Assembly (NCBI RefSeq): GCF_000482245.1
Contig: NZ_AWNH01000012.1
Span: 144,661 to 208,660 of the forward strand
DNA length: 64,000 bases
DNA from: Leptolyngbya sp. Heron Island J
GTDB taxonomy: Bacteria; Cyanobacteriota; Cyanobacteriia; Phormidesmidales; Phormidesmidaceae
Direction: 5' to 3'
The notes beneath the pieces were generated by a model. It was not told the origin of the DNA. It searched no databases and was given only the letters and a program-made list of their open reading frames with translations. Both the position numbers and the translations under genes were made by a program. Shown one piece after another: positions 1-8,366 of the stretch. Positions within the stretch are counted from its first letter, which is position 1; every line of letters begins with the position of its first letter.

Positions 1-50
1 GAATCTAAAGGACACGAGAGATTTAGGTGGGGAGTACCCACGTTTACCAA

Positions 51-413
51 TTATTGAACGTCAGACCCTGGCGGTGGCAATGTAATTGTCTTATCCACCT
101 CAACGGAGTCCACACCGGCTACCTCAGATAGTGAAGACATCTTGTCCGAGTCCACTGAACCCGTCACAATGCCCAGGGTCGACATGGTTTGATCCACACT
201 TAACCCTGATGCCTTTAGCTGCTCAGCAACCTGATCGATTTGCTCTAGGTGAGCGTCATCAATTGATATTGTCACCTGTACCTTGCTCATATCTGCTCCT
301 GGGTTTGCATCAACAATATCTGATCCACTGGGCGAACAGCTTAACAAGCCCATTGTTGCTATGACAATAATTAGCCAATGAATCAATTGCCTAGGCCACC
401 TAGAGTGTCTCAT
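51..413 (-). CDS. Small lipoprotein with peptidase-inhibitor (I9/propeptide-like) domain
   Basis: From ATG 413 the product has about 120 residues. A hydrophobic stretch (LIIVIATMGLLSC) ends in a lipobox cysteine, followed by a compact alpha/beta domain beginning MSKVQVTISIDD. That domain resembles the short cyanobacterial proteins, often mislabelled ketohydroxyglutarate aldolase, that look like free-standing subtilisin propeptides. It lies just downstream of the S8 peptidase on the same strand (82-nt gap), which supports an inhibitor or chaperone role. A second ATG at 290 is preceded by AGGAGC at good spacing and would give a 79-residue cytosolic form. The ATG at 413 has only a poorly spaced AGGA. 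The in-frame lipoprotein signal is seen directly. The inhibitor role is inferred from family and context. Confidence 0.6.
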   Translation of the reverse strand: MRHSRWPRQLIHWLIIVIATMGLLSCSPSGSDIVDANPGADMSKVQVTISIDDAHLEQIDQVAEQLKASGLSVDQTMSTLGIVTGSVDSDKMSSLSEVAGVDSVEVDKTITLPPPGSDVQ

Positions 414-495
414 AGTCCTATGGCTGTTGCGGATCTTTGCCAAGGTTAACGCAAAGATCTGCAACGAACCTTACTAAATATGCAACCGTACGGCT

Positions 496-1776
496 CTAGA
501 ACAAAGGGGCTTGTGCCAGACCGATGCCCACATCAGTGCCAGGGAGTACCATGCGCTGAGCATCGCGCATTAGCCAGGCCCAAAGCTCCATGCCTCGTGC
601 TCCAGTTGCTTCAGCATAGAGAGCGGCAATGCCAGCCACGTGGGGTGTGGCCATGCTAGTACCGCTAATCGTATTGTAGCGCTCAGGCATGGGCCAGGTG
701 GAATATACGTCTACACCCGGTGCGGCAATATCCACCTGACCACCGTCTAGGTTGATGCTGCTGTTAGAGAAGAATCCCATCTGCAGCTTGTTATCTAGAG
801 CACCTACGGCCATCAAGGATGGCGCATTGGCCGGATAACCCACGGGCTTGATCTCGCCGCGGTCACGTCGGCTTTCATTTCCTGCAGCCGCAATGATCAA
901 GGAGCCGCGCTTTAATGCCCGATGGCCCACCCGTTCATAGATGGGTGAGTAGGTATCGCCTGGTTGGGTAGGCGCTCCTAAGGACATGGAAATCACGGCG
1001 CAGTTATTATTGACCGCCCATTCAATGCCCGCCAGAATACCACTATCGGAGCCGGAACCACGGTTGCTCAGCACTTTGCCTGCATAAATCTCGGCATTGT
1101 AAGCAACACCATAACGAGGCAGTGTTGGCGGGTCCATGGGACCACAGGCTGTACCAATACAGTGGGTACCGTGGCCGTTACCGTCTTGTACGTCCTCGCC
1201 CCTGATGAAAGAGCGGCTGCGAATCATACGACCGGCAAAGTCAGGGTGGTTCAGGTCTAAACCGGTATCCAATACGGCGATCCTAATACCCAGACCGCTA
1301 TAGGATGTATCGACTACCTTAGTTGCCTGCAATCCCCAGGTGTTTTTACAATCCTTAAATTCCACCGGCTCACCCTTGCGAGTACGAGCGGCCTGCATGG
1401 CTTGATCGGGTTCTGCTTGCTCATACAGGTGATTGGTGGCATCACGATAGCCCCGGAGATACTCCCCGGACAGTCCTTGCCCCAGGGCATACACTACTCG
1501 CTCTGGCTGAATGGCTAAAACGTTGCTACTGGCTGCCGCACTGGCTCGTACTGACTGAGCCTGATCGGGGTCAAGGGGAACAACAGCGACGCCTAGATCA
1601 TCAAAGACGGAGGCATTGGGGCTATCGAGTTCTTCAGTTGTAAAGGCATGATCTTCAAAATCTGCGGCTCTAGCCACACCTTGAATGCCGGTTGCACTGG
1701 AGAGTGCTTGAATGCCAGCACCTAAGTCTTCGTCAGGCAGCAGTACCAGATAACGCCCTGTGGTTTCAATAGACAT
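496..1776 (-). CDS. S8 family subtilisin-like serine peptidase
   Basis: The product is 426 residues long. The catalytic triad is clear: Asp170 in AVLDTGLDLNHPDF, His202 in DGNGHGTHCIGT and Ser374 in SGTSMATPHVAG. Asn300 in AAAGNES is the expected oxyanion residue. The first 150 residues form a propeptide-like region with no signal peptide, so the enzyme probably acts inside the cell or leaves by a non-classical route. The catalytic domain is of normal length. The following gene encodes an I9-like small protein and is probably co-transcribed. The substrate is unknown. Confidence 0.9.
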   Translation of the reverse strand: MSIETTGRYLVLLPDEDLGAGIQALSSATGIQGVARAADFEDHAFTTEELDSPNASVFDDLGVAVVPLDPDQAQSVRASAAASSNVLAIQPERVVYALGQGLSGEYLRGYRDATNHLYEQAEPDQAMQAARTRKGEPVEFKDCKNTWGLQATKVVDTSYSGLGIRIAVLDTGLDLNHPDFAGRMIRSRSFIRGEDVQDGNGHGTHCIGTACGPMDPPTLPRYGVAYNAEIYAGKVLSNRGSGSDSGILAGIEWAVNNNCAVISMSLGAPTQPGDTYSPIYERVGHRALKRGSLIIAAAGNESRRDRGEIKPVGYPANAPSLMAVGALDNKLQMGFFSNSSINLDGGQVDIAAPGVDVYSTWPMPERYNTISGTSMATPHVAGIAALYAEATGARGMELWAWLMRDAQRMVLPGTDVGIGLAQAPLF

Positions 1777-2204
1777 AATTCACCTTTAGTTGCGGAAAGT
1801 GGTCTTGAGATGCGATTCGAGATGCAGTCTGTTACATCCAGGTGCACACTTAGCTCCATACAACTTGCCAAGAAACCATTACGGAACAGCTCAAATAAAA
1901 TGTGAATTTAAGAATAACTCTATAGAAATGTGCTGGTTAAGAATAGTCAACAATTATCTGAATTAGTCGATTCTTAGTTAGAATTTTCGATTTTTCAGCG
2001 TTTTTGAGAGTCTCTAACCTGTTTTAAAAAGTGTTTTTTGTTTAGTTTTGTTATCTGTTCCATGGTGATAACAAGATTTAAAATATGTAGGATTAAATTT
2101 ATTGTTTTAAATGTGGGTGATTACTCACTATTGTTGGCTGTTTCTTTGCCAAGATCATGACAGGCTGATTGAGATAGCAAAGAGCAAGAGTAACAATCTC
2201 TCTG
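1777..2204. other. Intergenic region, AT-rich
   Basis: No credible coding frame is seen here. The stretch is rich in T runs. It contains an inverted repeat, TTGTTATC (2048-2055) pairing with GATAACAA (2067-2074) across an 11-nt loop. This could be an operator for the peptidase gene or part of a terminator for the gene ending at 2205, but there is no U-tract to favour the terminator. Confidence 0.5.
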
Positions 2205-2798
2205 CTACGGCCTATTGCTTAATTCATGCTGCCACTGATGGTACGCCTGCAGTAGCCCTCGCTGTGTACACCAGAGGTAGAGAGCTGTAAGTACCCCCAA
2301 GCCTGCGGCTAGCATCCAGCGCTGAGTGTTAATGGCGGCCAGGGTCCAGGAGCCGACACCAAACGCAGCGCCGTAGGCACACAGGCTGCTGATCAGCGCG
2401 ATCGCACTTCCACCCACCCGCTGTTTACCAGCAGTCCAAAATCCGCAACTACCGCCAACAAACAGACCCACCACAGCGCCTGCGATCGCCCACACAGTAT
2501 CTTGCTCGCTCAGTTGTCCAAAACTGTAAAAGCCCAGGATAGCTAGGGACGCGGCCCCGCTAACCATGCCAGTCAGTCGACGGGGCAGACCCTGGAGAGA
2601 CTGGATGCCAACGGCGGCTCCGGCAATAGCTAAAAACCCACCTAAGGTGAGCGTTAAACCCCATTGGGGACTGCTGGGGGCCAACCCCAGAGCGCTAAAG
2701 ACTAAGCTGCTAATGGCATGAAAGGTAAAAAGTGCGATCGCAATTAAACCAGCGGTATACGCTGTAGCCTGCCAGTTCCAGGAAGGACGGTATTTCAT
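2205..2798 (-). CDS. Six-helix integral membrane protein of unknown function
   Basis: The product is 197 residues long. It has about six hydrophobic segments, roughly at residues 10-33, 47-68, 78-95, 102-124, 130-154 and 160-178, rich in Gly and Ala, with short polar linkers and no recognisable catalytic motif. The C-terminus (QAYHQWQHELSNRP) is polar. HIP1 octamers lie within the gene, so its base usage is native. It stands alone, with AT-rich DNA on its 3' side and a 218-nt gap to the divergent CDGSH gene. I do not recognise the family. Confidence 0.6.
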   Translation of the reverse strand: MKYRPSWNWQATAYTAGLIAIALFTFHAISSLVFSALGLAPSSPQWGLTLTLGGFLAIAGAAVGIQSLQGLPRRLTGMVSGAASLAILGFYSFGQLSEQDTVWAIAGAVVGLFVGGSCGFWTAGKQRVGGSAIALISSLCAYGAAFGVGSWTLAAINTQRWMLAAGLGVLTALYLWCTQRGLLQAYHQWQHELSNRP

Positions 2799-2985
2799 CA
2801 GCGACTTAAGTGACGTTTCAGGATGACTGGGAATGAGAATTAAATCAGGAAGCTGCCAGAGGCTGTTCTAGCTAGCGCCTCGACTACAGAGTAGCCTAAA
2901 CCAACATTGATAGCGATTGTCGCATTTTAGATGACAATACGTCCATTTAAATAACTATTGTCTTTTAATTTGGGATTGTTCACAC

Positions 2986-2991
2986 TATAAG
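2986..2991 (+). promoter_or_regulatory. Possible -10 element (TATAAG) of the CDGSH gene
   Basis: TATAAG lies 25 nt upstream of the ATG at 3017, in an AT-rich region. No good -35 hexamer is found at 16-18 nt, so this is only a candidate, possibly activator-dependent. Confidence 0.3.
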
Positions 2992-3016
2992 TGCAAACTT
3001 TGAGAGGAAATTTCCA

Positions 3017-3253
3017 ATGAGTGAACCAACGATTGTTGATACGAAACCAGTCGTCATGGAATTAGAACCTGGCGATTACTGGTGGTGCAGCTGTGGCAAC
3101 TCTGGGAATCAGCCGTTTTGTGACGGTGCCCACAAGGGAACAGAGTTTACCCCGGTTAAATTTACGATTGAGGAGAAAAAGACGGTTGCCCTGTGTCTAT
3201 GTAAAAAGACCGATGGTCAACCCTTTTGTGATGGCACCCATAGCAGTCTATAA
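3017..3253 (+). CDS. CDGSH iron-sulfur domain protein with two motifs
   Basis: The product is 78 residues long and carries two full CDGSH signatures of the form C-x-C-x2-(S/T)-x3-P-x-C-D-G-(A/T)-H. The first uses Cys24, Cys26, Cys35 and His39; the second uses Cys60, Cys62, Cys71 and His75. Each should bind a 2Fe-2S cluster through three Cys and one His, as in mitoNEET-family proteins. There is no membrane segment, so it is a soluble redox or Fe-S transfer protein. GAGAGGAAA before the ATG provides a ribosome binding site. The next gene starts 39 nt downstream on the same strand. Confidence 0.9.
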   Translation: MSEPTIVDTKPVVMELEPGDYWWCSCGNSGNQPFCDGAHKGTEFTPVKFTIEEKKTVALCLCKKTDGQPFCDGTHSSL

Positions 3254-3292
3254 AGGGCCGCTGTTTCAAGTGTTTTGATTGGATAAAAATCT

Positions 3293-4237
3293 ATGCCCCG
3301 TGGGAGTTTGGTGAAAAGAAGCGTGCTGTGGCTTGGGCTGTTAATGCCGCTGATGCTCTATGGCGTTGGTATTTGGCGTCGTCCTAGCCGCCAGGTCGTT
3401 ACTCGCCAGCCACTCTTTCGGGGTATTGTGTACAGCCGTCATATTGCCGATCACCCCCGACCTCAGGTGGCTCATGTCGTTGAGATTGATTTGACCACCC
3501 CTGGGCTAATTCCTTATGTGACGCCTGCCTATCAGCCGGTGGCTGAGATTGACCCGTTGGATTGGGAACGTCGAGAAACAATTGCCCGACGGACGTCTGA
3601 GGCGATTAAAGCTGAAGGGCTGCAGCTGGCGATTAATGCCAATTATTTTTTTCCATTTCGAGAAGTCACCCTGTGGAACTATCAGCCCCGTTCGGGTCAG
3701 TTGGCAAGTTTGGTGGGGTTAGCGATCGCAAATGGGAATAAGACATCGGCTGAGGACCCCCAGCGAGCAGCTATTTGTTTTTTAAACCAGCAAGCAACAA
3801 TTCGTGGGGATAGTGCTTGTCCTCAGGAAACCCAGCAGGCAGTGGCCGGTAACTGGATGTTGCTGAACCAGGGCCAGCCCACCGAGACCGTACAACAACA
3901 ACTCCCTAACGAAGACAACAAACCCTATTCCTATACCATTGCTGCCTTAGATGCGACGGGAACCCGTCTGTGGTTAGTGCTGATTGATGGCAAACAGCCT
4001 CTTTACAGCGAGGGGATGACGCTGGCGGAAGTGACGAGATTTGTGCAGGCGTTGGGAGCTGATACGGCTCTGCAGCTGGATGGTGGCGGGTCGACAACGA
4101 TTGCCATCGCAGCGGCTACCGGGCCACAGGTGTTGAATGCCCCGATTCATGCCAAAGTACCGGGCCAAGAACGGCCAGTGGCCAATCATCTGGGCTTTTT
4201 TGCTCAACCCTTAGACCCTGAAATCGATAACAACTAA
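3293..4237 (+). CDS. Phosphodiester glycosidase family (NAGPA-like) exported protein
   Basis: The product is 314 residues long. An N-terminal basic/hydrophobic segment (residues 8-27) acts as signal or anchor. The rest matches the NAGPA/phosphodiester-glycosidase fold: INANYFFPF near residue 115, then DTALQLDGGGSTTIAI near 255-270 and a closing NHLGFFAQ. The family includes the mammalian enzyme that uncovers GlcNAc-phosphodiesters. Bacterial members are linked to cell-surface polysaccharides, but the substrate here is unknown. It may share a transcript with the CDGSH gene. Its 3' end is followed by only weak hairpin potential. Confidence 0.8.
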   Translation: MPRGSLVKRSVLWLGLLMPLMLYGVGIWRRPSRQVVTRQPLFRGIVYSRHIADHPRPQVAHVVEIDLTTPGLIPYVTPAYQPVAEIDPLDWERRETIARRTSEAIKAEGLQLAINANYFFPFREVTLWNYQPRSGQLASLVGLAIANGNKTSAEDPQRAAICFLNQQATIRGDSACPQETQQAVAGNWMLLNQGQPTETVQQQLPNEDNKPYSYTIAALDATGTRLWLVLIDGKQPLYSEGMTLAEVTRFVQALGADTALQLDGGGSTTIAIAAATGPQVLNAPIHAKVPGQERPVANHLGFFAQPLDPEIDNN

Positions 4238-4562
4238 AAACGAGACGTTTGGTTGAGAGTTAGGCAGGGTGATAAAAGTAAAGTCCGTGTGAAGAGGATG
4301 CACCAGGGTTTTAGCCTCTAAATGCCGGGTTTTCAGGGAGCTTATGGTGCTAGTAATACACCAAGAATACGTCAGACTGTTGCCCTGATCTGACCCCCAG
4401 TGACGCCCAGTGGCCAGAGGTGATAGTGAGTCGCCAACACATAGTGCTTGTAGCATCAGCCCATGCAAGTTCGAAATTATGATTAAGTTTGGGCTGCATC
4501 AATCGTGATTGTTAGGCAGGCATCTTAATCTTGGAAGCGAATTTGCTTATGCATACCTAACT
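4238..4562. other. Intergenic region before the barrel/beta-helix gene
   Basis: No convincing gene, RNA or strong hairpin is seen in these 325 nt. A reverse-strand open frame at 4211-4468 overlaps the preceding gene, has no family features and is not supported. Confidence 0.5.
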
Positions 4563-7079
4563 ATGGTTTGGAATAGACTCCAGAAGGTCTCTATATATAG
4601 CATTTTAGCTTTATTGCTATGTTCTACTGCCGCGAATGCCCAGGATGCTGAGGGCGGGGAACCGGTTGATGCCACCCGTGCAACGACAACAGATACTATT
4701 TCTCCCAGACTGGGCGTTGATTTTAATAGCCCTCGCCACGGCGATGATGAACGCAGTTTTGGGCGAGTTACGGGCTTTATTCCCCTCTGGCAAACCCCTG
4801 GTAATAATCTGACCTTTTTAGATACGGCTGTTCGTCTGAATAGTACTGGCGAACTGGGGGGGACGGTCACCGTTGGCCAGCGGTACCTCTATAAGAGCAT
4901 GGTGGTTGGTGGGCATCTTTCCTATGATGTCCGCGATACGGGTAACAATACGTTTAATCAGCTGGGGCTGGGGATCGAGGTTTTTGGTGATTTGTGGGAC
5001 TTTCACCTGAATGGCTATTTGCCCATTGGGGATACCCAGGCTTCAGCCGGTCGCACTGGCGGCACAGGACAGGTAACCGATACCCGGTTTCAGGGAAATC
5101 AGCTGGTCTTTTTAACCGAAGGGGGCTCGGAGTTTCTAGAAAGTGCTTGGGGTGGTGTTGACCTGGATGCAGGCATGCAGCTGGTCGATTGGGAGGATTG
5201 GGGTCAGCTCTGGGGCTACGGCGGTGTTTATTATCACGGGGATGCCATCGGCGGGCGGCTACGGGTTGATCATCGGGTCCAAGACTGGCTGCGTCTGGGA
5301 TTGGGGGTGCAAAGTGATGACAATTTTGGCACTCGGGGCTTCTTTTCGGTGGGCTTTAGCTGGGGTGGAGGTCGCCAGACCCGCTCCGATACAGACGCAC
5401 TGTGGTTCCGGGCAGCAGAAAGTGTTACCCGCAATAGTGCCATCGTGGTGAAGGAAAGTGAAGTCGTCACGGCGGGCAGCACTGAGATTGCGCTTAACCC
5501 AGCGACAGGGCTGGCCTACAGTTTTCAGCATGTGACGCCTGATGCTACGTCGACAGCGGGGGATGGCACGATTGAAAATCCGGCGGCCAATTTGAATTTA
5601 ATCAATGTCCAGGCCGGTGACATTATTTATGTGCGGGAGGGTGATAGTCGGACTAATCCGTTGGCTCCCTTTACGGTGCCAGGGGAAGTGACGGTGATTG
5701 CGGCTGCGATCGCAGAAAATATCTCCACTCAATTGGGGGATATTCCTTTACCAGGGGCCGGTGTGGACGATCTTCCCTTGGTGGATGCCACCGGGTTTGA
5801 CAATGGGATTACCCTAACCGGTAGCAACATCCGTCTGGCTGGCTTTGAGGTCTTTGGTGCCAATGTAAATGGCATTTTTGCCACCAATGCGCCTAATGCC
5901 ATCATTGAAAATAACATCAGTCGTAACAATACGCTGGTGGCCATTGGGGTGGAGGGCGCATCAGATGGGGCCATCGTTCGCAACAACCAGCTGGATGCCA
6001 ATAGTGTCGGCATCGGCATTGCTACCTCGGTTGATGTGCTGGTACAACAAAATCAAATCACCAATAGTCTGGGTCTGGGCATTGGCTTTATTGAGGCGGA
6101 CAACGGCATCATCGATACCAATATCATTAGCGATGGTGCCGGGGCAGCCATTGGGGTACTCAGCGGCAGTGGCATTGCCATCAGCAATAATCAAATTATC
6201 AATACAAATACCGACATCGGCACCCTTAATTCACCTTTAGGGCCACTCGGTTCACCAGCGGCTGTGGTGGTGGGAGCCTTGGAGGGCGACGTTACGATTA
6301 CGGGCAATATCGTCACCGGCAGCACCGGCTCGCTGATCCTGAATGGCCAGGGGATTTTGGTTGGCAGTAATGCTGGTACCATGGCTCTCACACTGGAGGG
6401 CAATACCATCAGTAACAACCAGGGAGATGGCTTTAACCTGCTGCTGGCGGGGGATGGCACCGCCACCGTCGATATCGTTGACAATATCATTGAAAACAAT
6501 GGGTCAAATGCACCAACCCTGCGCGGTGATGGCATTAAGATTGCTATTGAAGAAGATGCTCAGATTACCCAGCTTGCGATCGCAGAGAATCAGCTGATCG
6601 GCAACTTTGATGACGGTCTCGATATTAGCCTAGGTCAGTTTCAGAATATCCCCCTTCCCATTCCTATCCCGATTCCCGGTATTGGCACAGCCATTGGCTC
6701 CAGCAATGCACAGCTGAGTAATGCCGAGAGTAGCAATAACGTCATTACCGACAATCAAAATGGTCAGGGTATTATCTTGCGTAGTCTGGGGGACAATAGC
6801 AGCCTGTTGATTGTGGTGGATAACAATGAATTGACCAACAATGTGGGCGGTGGATTAGAAGCATCCTCCTTAGATACCAACGCCGATGGATCAACGAACC
6901 TGTGCCTAGCGCTGACCAATAACAATAGCGACAATGGCTACCAGCTCAATGAAATCCCCGGCAGCACCTTTACGGTGGTCAATCGAGATGCCGTAGACGC
7001 CCTCAATACAGGGGCGATCACCTTTTTCCCAGTGCAGCTCAACTTTGACACCGTGGCGGATGCCGCCAGTTGTCCATAG
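4563..7079 (+). CDS. Outer-membrane protein: inverse-autotransporter-like barrel plus right-handed beta-helix
   Basis: The start was placed at ATG 4563 because it directly precedes a classical signal peptide (about residues 1-27, ending AANAQ). The more upstream TTG is unlikely. After a short linker, residues 45-270 alternate aromatic and glycine strands (SPRLGVDF, GGHLSYDVRD, LWGYGGVYYHGD, FFSVGFSWGGG), resembling an inverse-autotransporter beta-barrel. Residues 330-800 are parallel beta-helix repeats rich in Asn and Gly (IENNISRNN, VRNNQLDANS, ISNNQGDGF), as in NosD/PbH1 proteins. The result would be an outer-membrane anchor with an extracellular solenoid for adhesion or polysaccharide binding. 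Family and role are inferred; barrel and helix patterns are seen. Confidence 0.75.
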   Translation: MVWNRLQKVSIYSILALLLCSTAANAQDAEGGEPVDATRATTTDTISPRLGVDFNSPRHGDDERSFGRVTGFIPLWQTPGNNLTFLDTAVRLNSTGELGGTVTVGQRYLYKSMVVGGHLSYDVRDTGNNTFNQLGLGIEVFGDLWDFHLNGYLPIGDTQASAGRTGGTGQVTDTRFQGNQLVFLTEGGSEFLESAWGGVDLDAGMQLVDWEDWGQLWGYGGVYYHGDAIGGRLRVDHRVQDWLRLGLGVQSDDNFGTRGFFSVGFSWGGGRQTRSDTDALWFRAAESVTRNSAIVVKESEVVTAGSTEIALNPATGLAYSFQHVTPDATSTAGDGTIENPAANLNLINVQAGDIIYVREGDSRTNPLAPFTVPGEVTVIAAAIAENISTQLGDIPLPGAGVDDLPLVDATGFDNGITLTGSNIRLAGFEVFGANVNGIFATNAPNAIIENNISRNNTLVAIGVEGASDGAIVRNNQLDANSVGIGIATSVDVLVQQNQITNSLGLGIGFIEADNGIIDTNIISDGAGAAIGVLSGSGIAISNNQIINTNTDIGTLNSPLGPLGSPAAVVVGALEGDVTITGNIVTGSTGSLILNGQGILVGSNAGTMALTLEGNTISNNQGDGFNLLLAGDGTATVDIVDNIIENNGSNAPTLRGDGIKIAIEEDAQITQLAIAENQLIGNFDDGLDISLGQFQNIPLPIPIPIPGIGTAIGSSNAQLSNAESSNNVITDNQNGQGIILRSLGDNSSLLIVVDNNELTNNVGGGLEASSLDTNADGSTNLCLALTNNNSDNGYQLNEIPGSTFTVVNRDAVDALNTGAITFFPVQLNFDTVADAASCP

Positions 7080-7086
7080 AGGGCAT

Positions 7087-7122
7087 ACCGTTAGAGGTGT
7101 TCCATGGAACACCTCTAACGGT
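7087..7122. terminator. Bidirectional terminator, 36-bp perfect palindrome
   Basis: The two 18-nt arms are perfectly complementary with no spacer. The palindrome sits between the convergent genes ending at 7079 (+) and 7140 (-). It is followed by TTT on the plus strand. Position and symmetry suggest a two-way transcription terminator. Confidence 0.75.
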
Positions 7123-7139
7123 TTATGACAATAACCCGA

Positions 7140-7907
7140 TTACTCAATGGAAAAATCGGGCTCAGCATCAATGGACACCCGATTCCACTCGGGTGTTGGC
7201 ATATTTAGCGTGGCTTCTCGCAGCGCTCCTTCCCAGTATTTACGAATTTTTGCCAAATAGGGATCGCTGGACTGAAGCTGTACCCGATGGCGAATTTCAA
7301 AACTGTTGGCTTCATAAAGCACCATGTTGATGGGAGGGCCAACAGAAATATTAGAGCGCATCGTCGAATCGATGGAGAGCAAGGCGCATTTGGCAATTTC
7401 ATCTAATGATGATTCATGGGTCAAGGTGCGGTCCAAAATCGGTTTGCCATATTTGGTCTCACCAATTTGCAAAAACGGCGTTTCCGGCGTTGCTTGAATA
7501 CAGTTACCCTGACTGTAAATTAAATACATTGCCGGTGCTTCCCCTGGCAGCTGCCCCCCGACTATAAAATTGCACTGAAATTTAATGCCGTCTTGATCTA
7601 ACCAGGTGCGATCTTCGTCCTGAATTTTACGAATCTCATAGCCAATATAGCGAGCCACCTCATACATGGTGGGAATGGTGTGTAGCGAATCCTTAGCACC
7701 GGTTTTAATCGCCTGACCTAGCTCGTGGATCACCGCCTGAGTCACCGATAAATTACCTGACACACAGGCGACAATTACCCGCTCTCCAGGAATTGAGAAG
7801 TCAAATAGCTTTTGATACGACGAAATATAATCTACTCCCGCATTAGTGCGAGAATCGGCTGCCAAGATCAGCCCTTCCTTGACAGCTATCCCCAAACAAT
7901 AGGTCAC
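7140..7907 (-). CDS. Anbu-type proteasome-like peptidase (ancestral beta-subunit)
   Basis: The start was set at GTG 7907, not ATG 7928. GAGGAG lies 9 nt before the GTG, and this start places Thr directly after the initiator (M-T-Y-C-L-G-I). That Thr is the expected N-terminal nucleophile of Ntn hydrolases of the Anbu family. The 255-residue product keeps LAADSRTNAGVDY near the N-terminus, with the family Asp, and matches Anbu (COG3484) in length. Anbu forms self-compartmentalised rings distantly related to HslV and the 20S beta subunit. The gene partners often found with Anbu (transglutaminase, alpha-E, ATP-grasp) are absent nearby. Confidence 0.85.
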   Translation of the reverse strand: MTYCLGIAVKEGLILAADSRTNAGVDYISSYQKLFDFSIPGERVIVACVSGNLSVTQAVIHELGQAIKTGAKDSLHTIPTMYEVARYIGYEIRKIQDEDRTWLDQDGIKFQCNFIVGGQLPGEAPAMYLIYSQGNCIQATPETPFLQIGETKYGKPILDRTLTHESSLDEIAKCALLSIDSTMRSNISVGPPINMVLYEANSFEIRHRVQLQSSDPYLAKIRKYWEGALREATLNMPTPEWNRVSIDAEPDFSIE

Positions 7908-8366
7908 TAATTCTGACTCCTCTTTCATCTAGTAGCTGCGCTCAGTGCAGATAAATAATGCATCAGCTTTTTGGTAAGATATGACACATCGTCAAAATAT
8001 CATGACTTTATCGAGCGTAGCCCCTTAGTCTCTTAGCCAATGTTTTGAGCTGTCGGAATAATAGGGTTTTACCAGGACATTGTCTGTGGAGCTAAGGACT
8101 GAGGTTTACAACAATAAAAGTTTTAACTACATACTGAAGATTCTGTTGCGATTCATAGCGAGATGCTACGTGCTGTCTAGATTGATTTTATTCCTATACT
8201 TTAATTTAAACAGCAATTGTTCAGCCTACCTACATTGAGTTGTTTCTATGTTCGTTAGTCTCTATAGTCTGTTAGTCTAATTGCTAGGCGTTGTTTATCG
8301 GCTCTGGTCTTCATGAGAACAATCTCATCGTTGCCTCTTATGAAAGTGTAATCAGAGCATACAGAC
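7908..8366. other. Intergenic region between divergent genes
   Basis: This AT-rich, divergent promoter region separates the Anbu gene (-) from the DICT-GAF gene (+). Several TATA-like stretches occur, for example around 8190-8215, but no strong paired promoter hexamers or RNA gene can be named. Confidence 0.4.
7917..7922 (-). promoter_or_regulatory. Ribosome binding site fixing the Anbu start
   Basis: GAGGAG on the minus strand is separated by 9 nt from GTG 7907. It lies inside the longer reading frame that begins at ATG 7928, which argues that the upstream ATG is not used. Confidence 0.7.

Noticed and set aside
4211..4468. Reverse frame of 85 codons after the glycosidase gene
   Set aside because: It overlaps the end of a real gene, lacks a ribosome site and has no family features.
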